Shown here: one piece after another, positions 7,875 to 14,920 of the stretch
How positions within the stretch are numbered: the stretch's first letter is position 1
Layout: each line of letters starts with the position of its first letter
From: Salipiger abyssi
GTDB taxonomy: Bacteria; Pseudomonadota; Alphaproteobacteria; Rhodobacterales; Rhodobacteraceae
Length of the DNA stretch: 42,465 nucleotides
NCBI RefSeq assembly: GCF_017311415.1
Contig: NZ_JAEKIS010000026.1
Location: 1 to 42,465, forward strand
Direction of reading: 5' to 3'
The notes under the pieces: model-generated
What the model was told of the DNA's origin: nothing
The model's database searches: none
What the model saw: the letters and a program-made list of their open reading frames with translations, nothing else
Program-made: the position numbers and the translations under genes

Positions 7875-10552
7875 CGATGCTCAACACGCTGGTCGCCGTG
7901 TGCAGCGCCTATGCGCTCTTTCTTTTCGCCGTGGCATTCGCCGCCGAGCGCGCGGCGCTGCGCGGCCAGGCGACATGGCTGCGCTCGCCCATGGTCTACA
8001 CGCTTTCGTTGTCGATCTACTGCACCGCATGGACCTTTTACGGCGCGGTGGGCTCGGCTGTGCGCTCCGGGTTCGAATACCTGACGATCTATCTCGGCCC
8101 GTCGCTGGTGCTGGTCGGCTGGTGGTGGATCCTGCGCAAGCTGGTGCGCATCGGGCGCAGCCAGCGCATCACCTCGGTGGCCGACCTGATCTCGTCGCGC
8201 TACGGCAAGTCCAACCTGCTGGCGGTAGGCGTGACGATCCTCGCCGTGGTCGGCACCACGCCCTATATCGCGCTGCAACTGCAATCGGTGACGCTGAGCT
8301 TCGAGGTGTTCGGGGTCGGAGATCTCGCCACCGGCGAGGAAAAAGGCCACACCGCGCTCTGGGTCGCGGCGGGGCTGGCGCTCTTCACGGTGATCTTTGG
8401 CACCCGCAATCTGGATGCGAACGAGCGTCATAACGGCGTGGTCATGGCCATTGCGCTGGAGGCCATCGTCAAGCTCGCGGCGCTGCTGGCGGTGGGGGTC
8501 TTTGTGGTCTGGGGCCTGTCGGGCGGGGTCTCGGGCGCGCTCGACAAGATCGACGCCTCGCCGCTGGGGCATTGGGAAATCGACGGCGGGCGCTGGGCGG
8601 GGCTGATGATGCTGTCGGCGGCCGCCTTCCTCTGCCTGCCGCGCATCTTCCAGGTGCTGGTGGTGGAGAACGACAACGAGACCCATCTGCGCACCGCGAG
8701 CTGGGCCTTTCCGCTCTATCTGGGGCTGATGAGCCTGTTTGTCGTGCCCATCGCCGTGATCGGGCTGGAGATGCTGCCCGAGGGCTCGAACCCGGATCTC
8801 TTCGTGCTGACCGTGCCGCTGAGCCAGGGCCGCGACGGGCTGGCGGTGCTGTCCTTCCTCGGCGGGTTCAGCTCGGCCACCTCGATGGTGATCGTGGCGG
8901 CCATCGCGCTCTCGACCATGGTGTCGAACCATGTGGTGATGCCGCTCTGGCTGCGCTTTGCCGGGGGCGGCGCCAAGGTCTCGGGCGATGTGCGCCATGT
9001 GGTGCTGCTGGCGCGGCGGCTGTCGATCATCGGCGTGGTAATGCTGGGCTATCTCTATTACCGGCTCTCGGGTGGCGGCGCCGCGCTGGCCTCCATCGGG
9101 CTGGTGAGCTTTGCCGGCGTCGCGCAGGTGCTGCCGGCGATGCTCGGCGGGATCTTCTGGCGCGGCGCATCGCGGCTGGGCGCGCTGACCGGGCTGACGC
9201 TGGGGTTCGGCTGCTGGGGCTACACACTGTTCCTGCCGAGCTTCGGCCCCGGTGCGGTGCTGCCCGAGGCCTGGCTGCTCGACGGCGCGTTCGGCCTGCA
9301 CTGGCTGCGCCCGCATGCGCTCTTTGGCATCGGGGGCATGGACCCGCTGCTGCATGCGGTGTTCTGGTCGCTGGCACTCAATACCGGCGGCTTCGTCCTC
9401 GCCTCGCTCGCCAGCTTTCCGCAGCCGCTGGAGCGCTTGCAGGGCGCGCAGTTCGTCAATGTCTTCGAGCATTCCACCGGCCCGCGCAGCTGGGCCGGGC
9501 GGGTGGCGCCGACCGAAGACCTCATGGTCATGGCGCAGCGCATCCTGGGCGCACGCGATGCCCGGCTGCTCTTCGAGCGCGAGGCGCAGCGCCAGGGGCT
9601 GCGCGGCGGGCTGCCGGCGCCGACACCGGATTTCCTCGAAACGCTGGAGCGCGAGCTGGCGGGCTCGGTCGGCGCGGCCACGGCGCATGCCATGGTCGGC
9701 CAGATCGTCGGCGGCGCTTCGGTCTCGGTCGAGGATCTGATGGCGGTGGCCGACGAGACCGCGCAGATGATGGAATATTCCGCCCGGCTGGAGGCGCAGA
9801 GCCAGGAGCTCGCCCGCACCGCCGCGCAGCTGCGCGAGGCCAATGCCAAGCTGACCCGGCTTTCGGTGCAGAAAGATGCCTTCCTGAGCCAGATCAGCCA
9901 CGAGCTGCGCACGCCGATGACCTCGATCCGCGCGTTTTCCGAGATCCTGCGCGACACCACGGGTCTCAGCGCGCCGGAGCAGAGCAAATACGCCTCGATC
10001 ATCCATGACGAGGCGATCCGCCTGACCCGGCTGCTCGACGATCTGCTGGATCTCTCTGTGCTGGAGAACGGGCAGGTGAACCTGAACCTGCGCGAGGGGC
10101 TGCTGTCGGAGGTGCTCGACCGGGCGGTCGCGGCGGCGGCGGCGGACGAGCACGGCGCGCGGCTGCGCATCGACCGCGACCCGGCGGCGGAGCGGATCTG
10201 GCTCAACACCGATCTCGACCGGCTGAGCCAGGTGTTCATCAACCTTGTGGCCAATGCCCGCAAATACTGCGACGCGGCGCAGCCGGCGTTGGATATCCGC
10301 GTGCGCACCGGCGAGGAGGTGGTGATCGACTTTATCGACAACGGCACCGGGATCTCTTCCGAGGCGCAGGATGTGATCTTTGAAAAATTCAGCCGGGTGA
10401 GCGACCAGAAGGCCGGCGGTGCCGGGCTGGGGCTGGCGATCTGCCGGCAGATCATGACGCGGCTGGGCGGCGAGATCGCCTATCTGCCGGGGCAGGGCGG
10501 CGGCGCCTTCCGCGTGATCCTGCCCGCCAATATCGCCATGGCGGCGCAGTAA
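7871..10552 (+). CDS. Sensor histidine kinase with sodium:solute symporter (SSF) sensor domain
   Basis: An 893-residue inner-membrane kinase. Residues 1 to about 515 form a multi-helix SSF (SLC5-like) domain, including the TM8-type GGFSSATSMV motif at 331-340. A linker and coiled coil (about 635-670) lead to a HisKA domain with phospho-acceptor H677 (SHELRTPMTSIR). The HATPase domain has an N-box (NLVANARKY, 791-799), DNGTGI (823-828) and GAGLGLAI (850-857). The architecture is that of CrbS/PrlS-type sensors; CrbS controls acs in gammaproteobacteria. The nearby acs makes a similar acetate or organic acid role plausible, but the cognate regulator here lacks the LuxR-type output of CrbR. Confidence 0.9.
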   Translation: MTMLNTLVAVCSAYALFLFAVAFAAERAALRGQATWLRSPMVYTLSLSIYCTAWTFYGAVGSAVRSGFEYLTIYLGPSLVLVGWWWILRKLVRIGRSQRITSVADLISSRYGKSNLLAVGVTILAVVGTTPYIALQLQSVTLSFEVFGVGDLATGEEKGHTALWVAAGLALFTVIFGTRNLDANERHNGVVMAIALEAIVKLAALLAVGVFVVWGLSGGVSGALDKIDASPLGHWEIDGGRWAGLMMLSAAAFLCLPRIFQVLVVENDNETHLRTASWAFPLYLGLMSLFVVPIAVIGLEMLPEGSNPDLFVLTVPLSQGRDGLAVLSFLGGFSSATSMVIVAAIALSTMVSNHVVMPLWLRFAGGGAKVSGDVRHVVLLARRLSIIGVVMLGYLYYRLSGGGAALASIGLVSFAGVAQVLPAMLGGIFWRGASRLGALTGLTLGFGCWGYTLFLPSFGPGAVLPEAWLLDGAFGLHWLRPHALFGIGGMDPLLHAVFWSLALNTGGFVLASLASFPQPLERLQGAQFVNVFEHSTGPRSWAGRVAPTEDLMVMAQRILGARDARLLFEREAQRQGLRGGLPAPTPDFLETLERELAGSVGAATAHAMVGQIVGGASVSVEDLMAVADETAQMMEYSARLEAQSQELARTAAQLREANAKLTRLSVQKDAFLSQISHELRTPMTSIRAFSEILRDTTGLSAPEQSKYASIIHDEAIRLTRLLDDLLDLSVLENGQVNLNLREGLLSEVLDRAVAAAAADEHGARLRIDRDPAAERIWLNTDLDRLSQVFINLVANARKYCDAAQPALDIRVRTGEEVVIDFIDNGTGISSEAQDVIFEKFSRVSDQKAGGAGLGLAICRQIMTRLGGEIAYLPGQGGGAFRVILPANIAMAAQ

Positions 10553-10647
10553 CCGGGGGCAGAGGGGAAATCCTGGCCCCTTAAAGCGCTTAGTAACCAA
10601 ATCCCGCCATACAGGGTCGGGAGTCAGCCGGAGAACAGGCCAAGCAG

Positions 10648-11808
10648 GTGATGGGAGAAACCGTCAGACAGGATGACGTTCTGGGCCAGAAGGCCAGCGC
10701 CGCCCGCCGCGCATTCGAGGCGCGGGCGATGTCGCCGGCCAAGGCCCTGCGCCGGGCGCTGTCGCGTGCGGCGGACGTGCTGTGGGATCTGGCGCTGGTC
10801 ACCCATGGCGTCGGGCAGGAGATGTCCGATCAGGACGGCGTGGTCGAGATGCTGCCTGCCAACACCCTGCTGCTGCTGCTCGACGGCCCCGAGGGCGCGC
10901 TTGGCCTCGCCATGATCGACCGCGAGGTGATGACCGGGCTGATCGAGGTGCAGACGCTGTTGCAGGTGACCCAGATGCCGGTCGAGGATCGCCCACTCAC
11001 CCAGACCGACGCGGCCATGGTGGCGCCTCTCATCGACGCGACGATGGAGCGGCTGGCGCGCTATCTCGAAGGCCACCCGCTGCAACCGCAATTCGAGGGT
11101 TATCGCTACGGCGCGATGATCGAGGATGCCCGCGCCGCCGGGCTGCTGCTGGACGCGGCGGGCTATCGCAGCTTTCGCGTCTCGGTGGATCTGGCGCTGG
11201 GCCGCCGCCGCGGCGAGCTGCTGCTGGTGCTGCCCGACCGCCCGCATGTGGGCGAGGCGGCGCCCGATGCGGAGGGGGGCGACGATGCGCCCGGCCCGCA
11301 TGAGCGCAAGATGAAGCTGCTGCCGGTGCAGATGGATGCGGTGCTCTGCCGTCTCAGCCTGCCGCTCGGCGCGGCGCAGCGGCTGAAGCCTGGCGATCTG
11401 ATCCCGCTGCCGCCGGAGGCGCTCGACGGCGTGTCCTTTGTCGCGGGCTCCGGCGCGGCGGTGGCGGGCGGGCGTCTGGGGCAGATGAACGGCATGCGCG
11501 CGGTGCGGCTGGCCTGGCCCGAGGGCACGCCGCAGGGCACCGCCCCGCCGGTGATGGAAGAACATGACCCGGCGCCGGAACCGCGCGCGCCGCAATTGCC
11601 GATGGAGGAGGAGGAGCCCGCGCCCATGCCGGATCTCGAACCGGAGGAGATGGCCGGCGATCTGCCGGACCTGCCGCCGATGGAGTTCGACACGGGCGAT
11701 TTCAGTTTCGATGCGGAACCGGCGGAAACCGGCGAGGACGAGGCGGAGGAGGGCGGCGCGTTCGATTTCGACTTCGCCGCCGCTCCGCTCGATATCGAGG
11801 AGTCCTGA
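10648..11808 (+). CDS. FliM/FliN-family (SpoA domain) protein
   Basis: A 386-residue cytoplasmic protein. Residues about 15-210 look like a FliM-type middle domain (SPAKALRRALSRAADVLWDL, then a predicted alpha/beta region). Residues about 222-292 fit a SpoA/FliN C-terminal domain: a hydrophobic strand ending LSLPLGAAQRLKPGDLIPLP and then GRLGQMNGMRAVRL. The last 90 residues are very acidic and proline-rich. The start is GTG 10648 or ATG 10651. In flagellar motors FliM/FliN form the C-ring. No other flagellar gene is visible here, so its partner is unclear; it follows the kinase operon by 95 bases. Confidence 0.72.
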   Translation: MMGETVRQDDVLGQKASAARRAFEARAMSPAKALRRALSRAADVLWDLALVTHGVGQEMSDQDGVVEMLPANTLLLLLDGPEGALGLAMIDREVMTGLIEVQTLLQVTQMPVEDRPLTQTDAAMVAPLIDATMERLARYLEGHPLQPQFEGYRYGAMIEDARAAGLLLDAAGYRSFRVSVDLALGRRRGELLLVLPDRPHVGEAAPDAEGGDDAPGPHERKMKLLPVQMDAVLCRLSLPLGAAQRLKPGDLIPLPPEALDGVSFVAGSGAAVAGGRLGQMNGMRAVRLAWPEGTPQGTAPPVMEEHDPAPEPRAPQLPMEEEEPAPMPDLEPEEMAGDLPDLPPMEFDTGDFSFDAEPAETGEDEAEEGGAFDFDFAAAPLDIEES

Positions 11809-11811
11809 GTC

Positions 11812-12243
11812 TCAGCCCTTCTGCGCGGCCAGCGCGTCGAGCGTCGGGCGCAGCCCGTCGAGCTGATAGCCCGCCTTGGTCGCCGCGCCGAGGATCGCGT
11901 CGGTTTCCATCTTGCCGGCCTGGCCCATGGCCCAGACGATGGAGCTGCGCGTGCCGGAGCGGCAATAGGCAAATACCGGCCCCTCCGCCGCGTCGATCAG
12001 CGCCGCCTGCTGCGCCACCTGGTCGAGCGTCAGCGTGTCGTTGGTCACCGGGATGTGGACAAACTCCATCCCGGCGGCGCGCACCGCCGATTCGAGCGCC
12101 GCCGCCTGATGCGAGGGCGGCACCTCGTCATCGGGACGGTTGCAGATTACAAGGGAAATGCCCGCCTCAGCGAGGGCGGGCACCTCTTCCACCGCGATTT
12201 GCGGGGAGACGAAATAGCCGGGGGTGAGTTCGATCAATGCCAT
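11812..12243 (-). CDS. TIGR01244-family sulfurtransferase/phosphatase-like protein (DUF442)
   Basis: A 143-residue protein with a rhodanese/tyrosine-phosphatase-like fold. The active-site loop is YCRSGTRSS, catalytic Cys at residue 94 in a CX4R loop as in rhodaneses. The N-terminal SPQIAVEEVPALAEAGISLVICNRPDDE is the family's typical opening. In BigR/SqrR-linked operons this domain works with a persulfide dioxygenase-type hydrolase to handle sulfide and persulfide. It is the last gene of the minus-strand cluster that includes the YeeE pair and the metallo-beta-lactamase-fold protein. Confidence 0.85.
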   Translation of the reverse strand: MALIELTPGYFVSPQIAVEEVPALAEAGISLVICNRPDDEVPPSHQAAALESAVRAAGMEFVHIPVTNDTLTLDQVAQQAALIDAAEGPVFAYCRSGTRSSIVWAMGQAGKMETDAILGAATKAGYQLDGLRPTLDALAAQKG

Positions 12244-12253
12244 GGCGGCAAGA

Positions 12254-12691
12254 TCACTCGGCAGGCACCATTTTGTCCAGACGTGTCCGCAGGAAAGGTG
12301 CCAGCACCATGCCCGTCAGCATCGCGGCGACGAAAATATAGATCCCCGTACCGCCATAGCTGAGCGAAGCGATGGACGGACCCGGGCAGATCCCGGCGAG
12401 CCCCCAGCCGGCGCCGAACAGCACCGAGCCGATGATCAGCTTGCGGTCGATCCGGCTTGACGGCGGCGGCGGCAGCGGTGTGCCCAGCACCGAGGCGGTG
12501 CGTTTTTTTGCGATGGCCCAGGCGATGAACATCGGGATCATCGCGCCGCCCATGACGAAGGCCAGCGTCGGATCCCAGGCGCCGAACACGTCGAGCCAGC
12601 CCTGCACCTTGGCGGTGTCGGTCATGCCCGAGACAAACAGCCCCGCACCAAAGAACCCGCCGGCGATGAACGCGAAAATCAGTCGTTTCAT
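12254..12691 (-). CDS. YeeE/YedE-family membrane protein, half 2
   Basis: A 145-residue membrane protein with about four hydrophobic segments and the motif GWGLAGICPGPSIASL (conserved Cys102). YeeE/YedE proteins such as TsuA import thiosulfate or other sulfur compounds through cysteine relays. Here the family is split into two short genes; this is the second half. Its ATG lies one base after the stop of the first half, so the two are coupled and probably form one transporter. Confidence 0.88.
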   Translation of the reverse strand: MKRLIFAFIAGGFFGAGLFVSGMTDTAKVQGWLDVFGAWDPTLAFVMGGAMIPMFIAWAIAKKRTASVLGTPLPPPPSSRIDRKLIIGSVLFGAGWGLAGICPGPSIASLSYGGTGIYIFVAAMLTGMVLAPFLRTRLDKMVPAE

Positions 12692-12692
12692 G

Positions 12693-13118
12693 TCAGATCA
12701 CCCCCAGGAGATGGCGGAAGATGACGACGCCGACGCCGCCCGCGAGGATGTAGCAGACCGTCGCCACGATGCCGCGCACCGAGAGCCGCGAGATGCCGCA
12801 GACCCCGTGCCCCGAGGTGCAGCCATTGGCGATGCGGGTGCCCACGCCCACCAGCAGACCGGCGGCGACCAGCACCGCGACATTGTCGGTGATATGCGGA
12901 TCCACCTCGCGATAGACCGGGAAGAGCAGGATCGGCAGCAGCACGACCCCCGCCAGAAACACCAGCTTTTCCCATTTCGTATTGCCCGCCGAGCCGTCCA
13001 CCAGCGAGCCGATGATGCCGGAGGCGCCCATGATCCGCCCGTTGAAAAGCAAATAAAAAGCCCCTCCGGTGCCGATCAGCAAGCCGCCGATCAGGCCCCA
13101 GATCCAATCCTGTTCCAT
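12693..13118 (-). CDS. YeeE/YedE-family membrane protein, half 1
   Basis: A 141-residue membrane protein with about four helices and the motif IANGCTSGHGVCGISRLS (Cys100 and Cys107), the sulfur-handling signature of YeeE/YedE. The start is ATG 13118 (MEQDWIWG) with an AAGGGAA site; an in-frame ATG 21 codons upstream would add a non-hydrophobic, Pro/Arg-rich extension and is less likely. It pairs with the half encoded immediately downstream in sulfur compound transport. Confidence 0.88.
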   Translation of the reverse strand: MEQDWIWGLIGGLLIGTGGAFYLLFNGRIMGASGIIGSLVDGSAGNTKWEKLVFLAGVVLLPILLFPVYREVDPHITDNVAVLVAAGLLVGVGTRIANGCTSGHGVCGISRLSVRGIVATVCYILAGGVGVVIFRHLLGVI

Positions 13119-13152
13119 TGTTCGCGCGTTCCCTTGGTCGTGTTTCGCGATC

Positions 13153-13178
13153 GCGCCCCCGGTTCGCGGCGGGGGCGC
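13153..13178 (-). terminator. GC-rich hairpin between the hydrolase and YeeE genes
   Basis: A 9-bp stem (GCGCCCCCG / CGGGGGCGC) with an 8-base loop follows the metallo-beta-lactamase-fold gene on the minus strand. No T-run follows in that direction, so it may only attenuate or stabilise the message. Confidence 0.45.
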
Positions 13179-13188
13179 CATTGGGTGC

Positions 13189-14055
13189 TCAGAGCTTGTT
13201 CACCGGCACCTTGAGAAAGACGTCGCCCTGCTCGTCGGCGGGCGGCATCTGGCCCGCGCGCATGTTCACCTGCAACGACGGGATGATCAGTTTCGGCATC
13301 GCCAGCGTGGCGTCGCGGCTGTCGCGCATATGCACGAACTCGTCCTTGGATTTGCCGGCGCCGACATGGATGTTGGCAGCCTTCTGCTCGCCCACGGTGG
13401 TTTCCCAGGCGTATTCGTCGCGGCCCGGCGCCTTGTAGTCGTGGCCGACGAAGATGCGGGTTTCGTCCGGCAGGGCGAGGATCTTCTGGATCGAGTTGTA
13501 GAGCGTCTCCGACGAGCCGCCGGGGAAGTCGCAGCGCGCGGTGCCGAAATCGGGCATGAAGAGCGTATCGCCGACAAAGGCCGCGTCGCCGATCACATAG
13601 GTCAGGCAGGCCGGCGTATGGCCCGGCGTGTGCAGCACGTCGCCGCGCAGCTGGCCGATGTGAAAGCTGTCGCCCTCCTGAAAGAGCTGGTCGAACTGCG
13701 AGCCGTCGCGCTGGAACTCGGTGCCTTCGTTGAAGACCTTGCCGAAAGTGTCCTGCACGATCTTGATGCGGTCACCGATGCCGATCTTGCCGTCCACGGC
13801 CTCCTGGATATAGGGCGCGGCGCTCAGGTGATCGGCATGGACATGGCTTTCAAGCAGCCATTCGACCTTGTAGCCTTTCTCCCTGACAAAGGCGATGACC
13901 GCATCCGCTGAGCGGGTGTCTGTCCGGCCCGAGGAATAGTCGAAATCCAGCACGGAATCGATGATCGCGCAGGACGACCCTTCGGGATCGCGCACGACAT
14001 AGGAAATCGTGTTGGTGGCGTCGTCGAAGAAGGCGGTGACTTCGGGTGACATCAT
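13189..14055 (-). CDS. Metallo-beta-lactamase-fold hydrolase, Blh/persulfide-dioxygenase type
   Basis: A 288-residue cytoplasmic enzyme. Metal ligands are visible: HVHADH (His71, His73, Asp75, His76), a later His in HTPGHTP, Asp in VGDTLF and His in FVGHDY. The spacing fits the ETHE1/Blh group of persulfide dioxygenases that oxidise glutathione persulfide in sulfide detoxification. SD GGAGGA lies 7 bases before ATG 14055; the next codon is also ATG. It is the first gene of the sulfur cluster, directly downstream of a palindromic operator at 14084. Confidence 0.85.
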   Translation of the reverse strand: MMSPEVTAFFDDATNTISYVVRDPEGSSCAIIDSVLDFDYSSGRTDTRSADAVIAFVREKGYKVEWLLESHVHADHLSAAPYIQEAVDGKIGIGDRIKIVQDTFGKVFNEGTEFQRDGSQFDQLFQEGDSFHIGQLRGDVLHTPGHTPACLTYVIGDAAFVGDTLFMPDFGTARCDFPGGSSETLYNSIQKILALPDETRIFVGHDYKAPGRDEYAWETTVGEQKAANIHVGAGKSKDEFVHMRDSRDATLAMPKLIIPSLQVNMRAGQMPPADEQGDVFLKVPVNKL

Positions 14056-14083
14056 GAGCGTATCCTCCAGTTTCGGAAGTCAT

Positions 14084-14101
14084 ATATTCAAAGGTGAATA
14101 T
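14084..14101. promoter_or_regulatory. BigR/SqrR-like palindromic operator
   Basis: ATATTCA-AAGG-TGAATAT is a perfect 7-bp inverted repeat, 29 bases upstream of the hydrolase start and within the divergent gap to the DksA-like gene. ATTC...GAAT palindromes are bound by the sulfide-responsive ArsR-type repressors SqrR and BigR that control such clusters. No ArsR-type gene is present in this window, so the regulator must be encoded elsewhere. Confidence 0.6.
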
Positions 14102-14195
14102 GTAATCAAGGATTCGTTGAACTTGACCTGTGTCATGGCCGCGCCATGCTGAAAGCGGCATCTTTGCGAATGGTGTAGTGTGTCAGGACGGACCG

Positions 14196-14522
14196 ATGCC
14201 ATACGAAAAATACAAAGCCATGTTGCTGAAGAGGTTGGAGGAGTTGGGTGCACGTCTCGAGGGAATCGAGGATTCGCTTGAGGCGCCGCGGCCCAAGGAC
14301 TGGGAGGAAAGCGCCGTCGAACGCGAGGGCGACGAGGTTCTGGAAAGCCTCGGCGCCAGCGGACAGACCGAGATCGCCCGCATCAAGGCGGCCTTGAACC
14401 GCATGGACGAGGGCGAATATGGCTACTGTCTGAACTGCGGCGACGCGATTTCGGAGGCGCGGCTCGACGTGCTGCCCGAGGCGCCGCTTTGCGCCGCCTG
14501 CGCCGGGGGACAGAAGAGATAG
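14196..14522 (+). CDS. DksA/TraR-family C4 zinc finger protein
   Basis: A 108-residue protein with an N-terminal coiled-coil-like helix (about 5-70) and a C-terminal zinc finger C78-X2-C81-X17-C99-X2-C102 (CLNC...CAAC). DksA/TraR proteins enter the RNA polymerase secondary channel and alter promoter choice. This one is shorter than DksA (about 150) and the acidic coiled-coil tip is not obvious, so it may be a TraR-like variant. The start is the ATG in GGACGGACCGATG; an earlier in-frame ATG 22 codons upstream would run through the divergent promoter region. Divergent from the sulfur cluster. Confidence 0.85.
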   Translation: MPYEKYKAMLLKRLEELGARLEGIEDSLEAPRPKDWEESAVEREGDEVLESLGASGQTEIARIKAALNRMDEGEYGYCLNCGDAISEARLDVLPEAPLCAACAGGQKR

Positions 14523-14571
14523 GCCGGGGTGGTCCCTGCCTGAGAGACGAGAAGAGAGGAGGAGTGAAGAA

Positions 14572-14796
14572 ATGATCGAAGCCCTGAAAGCCCGGATCGC
14601 CGAGCTCGAGGCCGAAATCGGACACGCTACGGCCTCGGCCGATGCAACCGCCTACAAAGATCTTCTGGACGACCTGGAGCGCCATGTGGAAGAGCTTGAG
14701 GCGCGCGGCGGCAAGGCGCCGCAGAGCGCGCTGGCTCTGGTGCGCCCGGATGGCGACAGCGAGGTCGAAGATCAGTTCGACAATATGCCGATCTGA
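14572..14796 (+). CDS. Small coiled-coil protein, unknown function
   Basis: A 74-residue soluble acidic protein beginning MIEALKARIAELEAEIG, a clear heptad pattern, with a second helical stretch YKDLLDDLERHVEELEARGG. No cysteines or membrane segment. A strong SD (GAGGAGG) precedes the ATG. It follows the DksA-like gene by 49 bases and is probably co-transcribed with it. Not recognised; a small dimeric helical protein is the most that can be said. Confidence 0.7.
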   Translation: MIEALKARIAELEAEIGHATASADATAYKDLLDDLERHVEELEARGGKAPQSALALVRPDGDSEVEDQFDNMPI

Positions 14797-14810
14797 GGCA
14801 AGACCGCTTC

Positions 14811-14833
14811 AAACTTGCCATAATCGCAAGTTT
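14811..14833. terminator. Inverted repeat between the coiled-coil and Fad-like genes
   Basis: AAACTTGC and GCAAGTTT form a perfect 8-bp stem with a 7-base loop. It ends in TTT and may terminate the DksA-like operon. Its TTGC/GCAA arms also resemble fatty-acid regulator sites, so an operator for the following gene is an alternative. Confidence 0.45.
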
Positions 14834-14920
14834 CCCGTCTAATACCGCGAAATCGTGCGGAAAAGCGCGGCGACCAGAGGCGCCGGCCCGGTGATCGGGC
14901 CGGCTTGCGGGGGCAGGCGG

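Noticed and set aside
7841-10600. A 919-codon open frame on the minus strand opposite the SSF kinase
   Set aside because: It is His/Gln/Arg-rich shadow sequence of a high-GC gene; the plus-strand frame has full symporter, HisKA and HATPase motifs.
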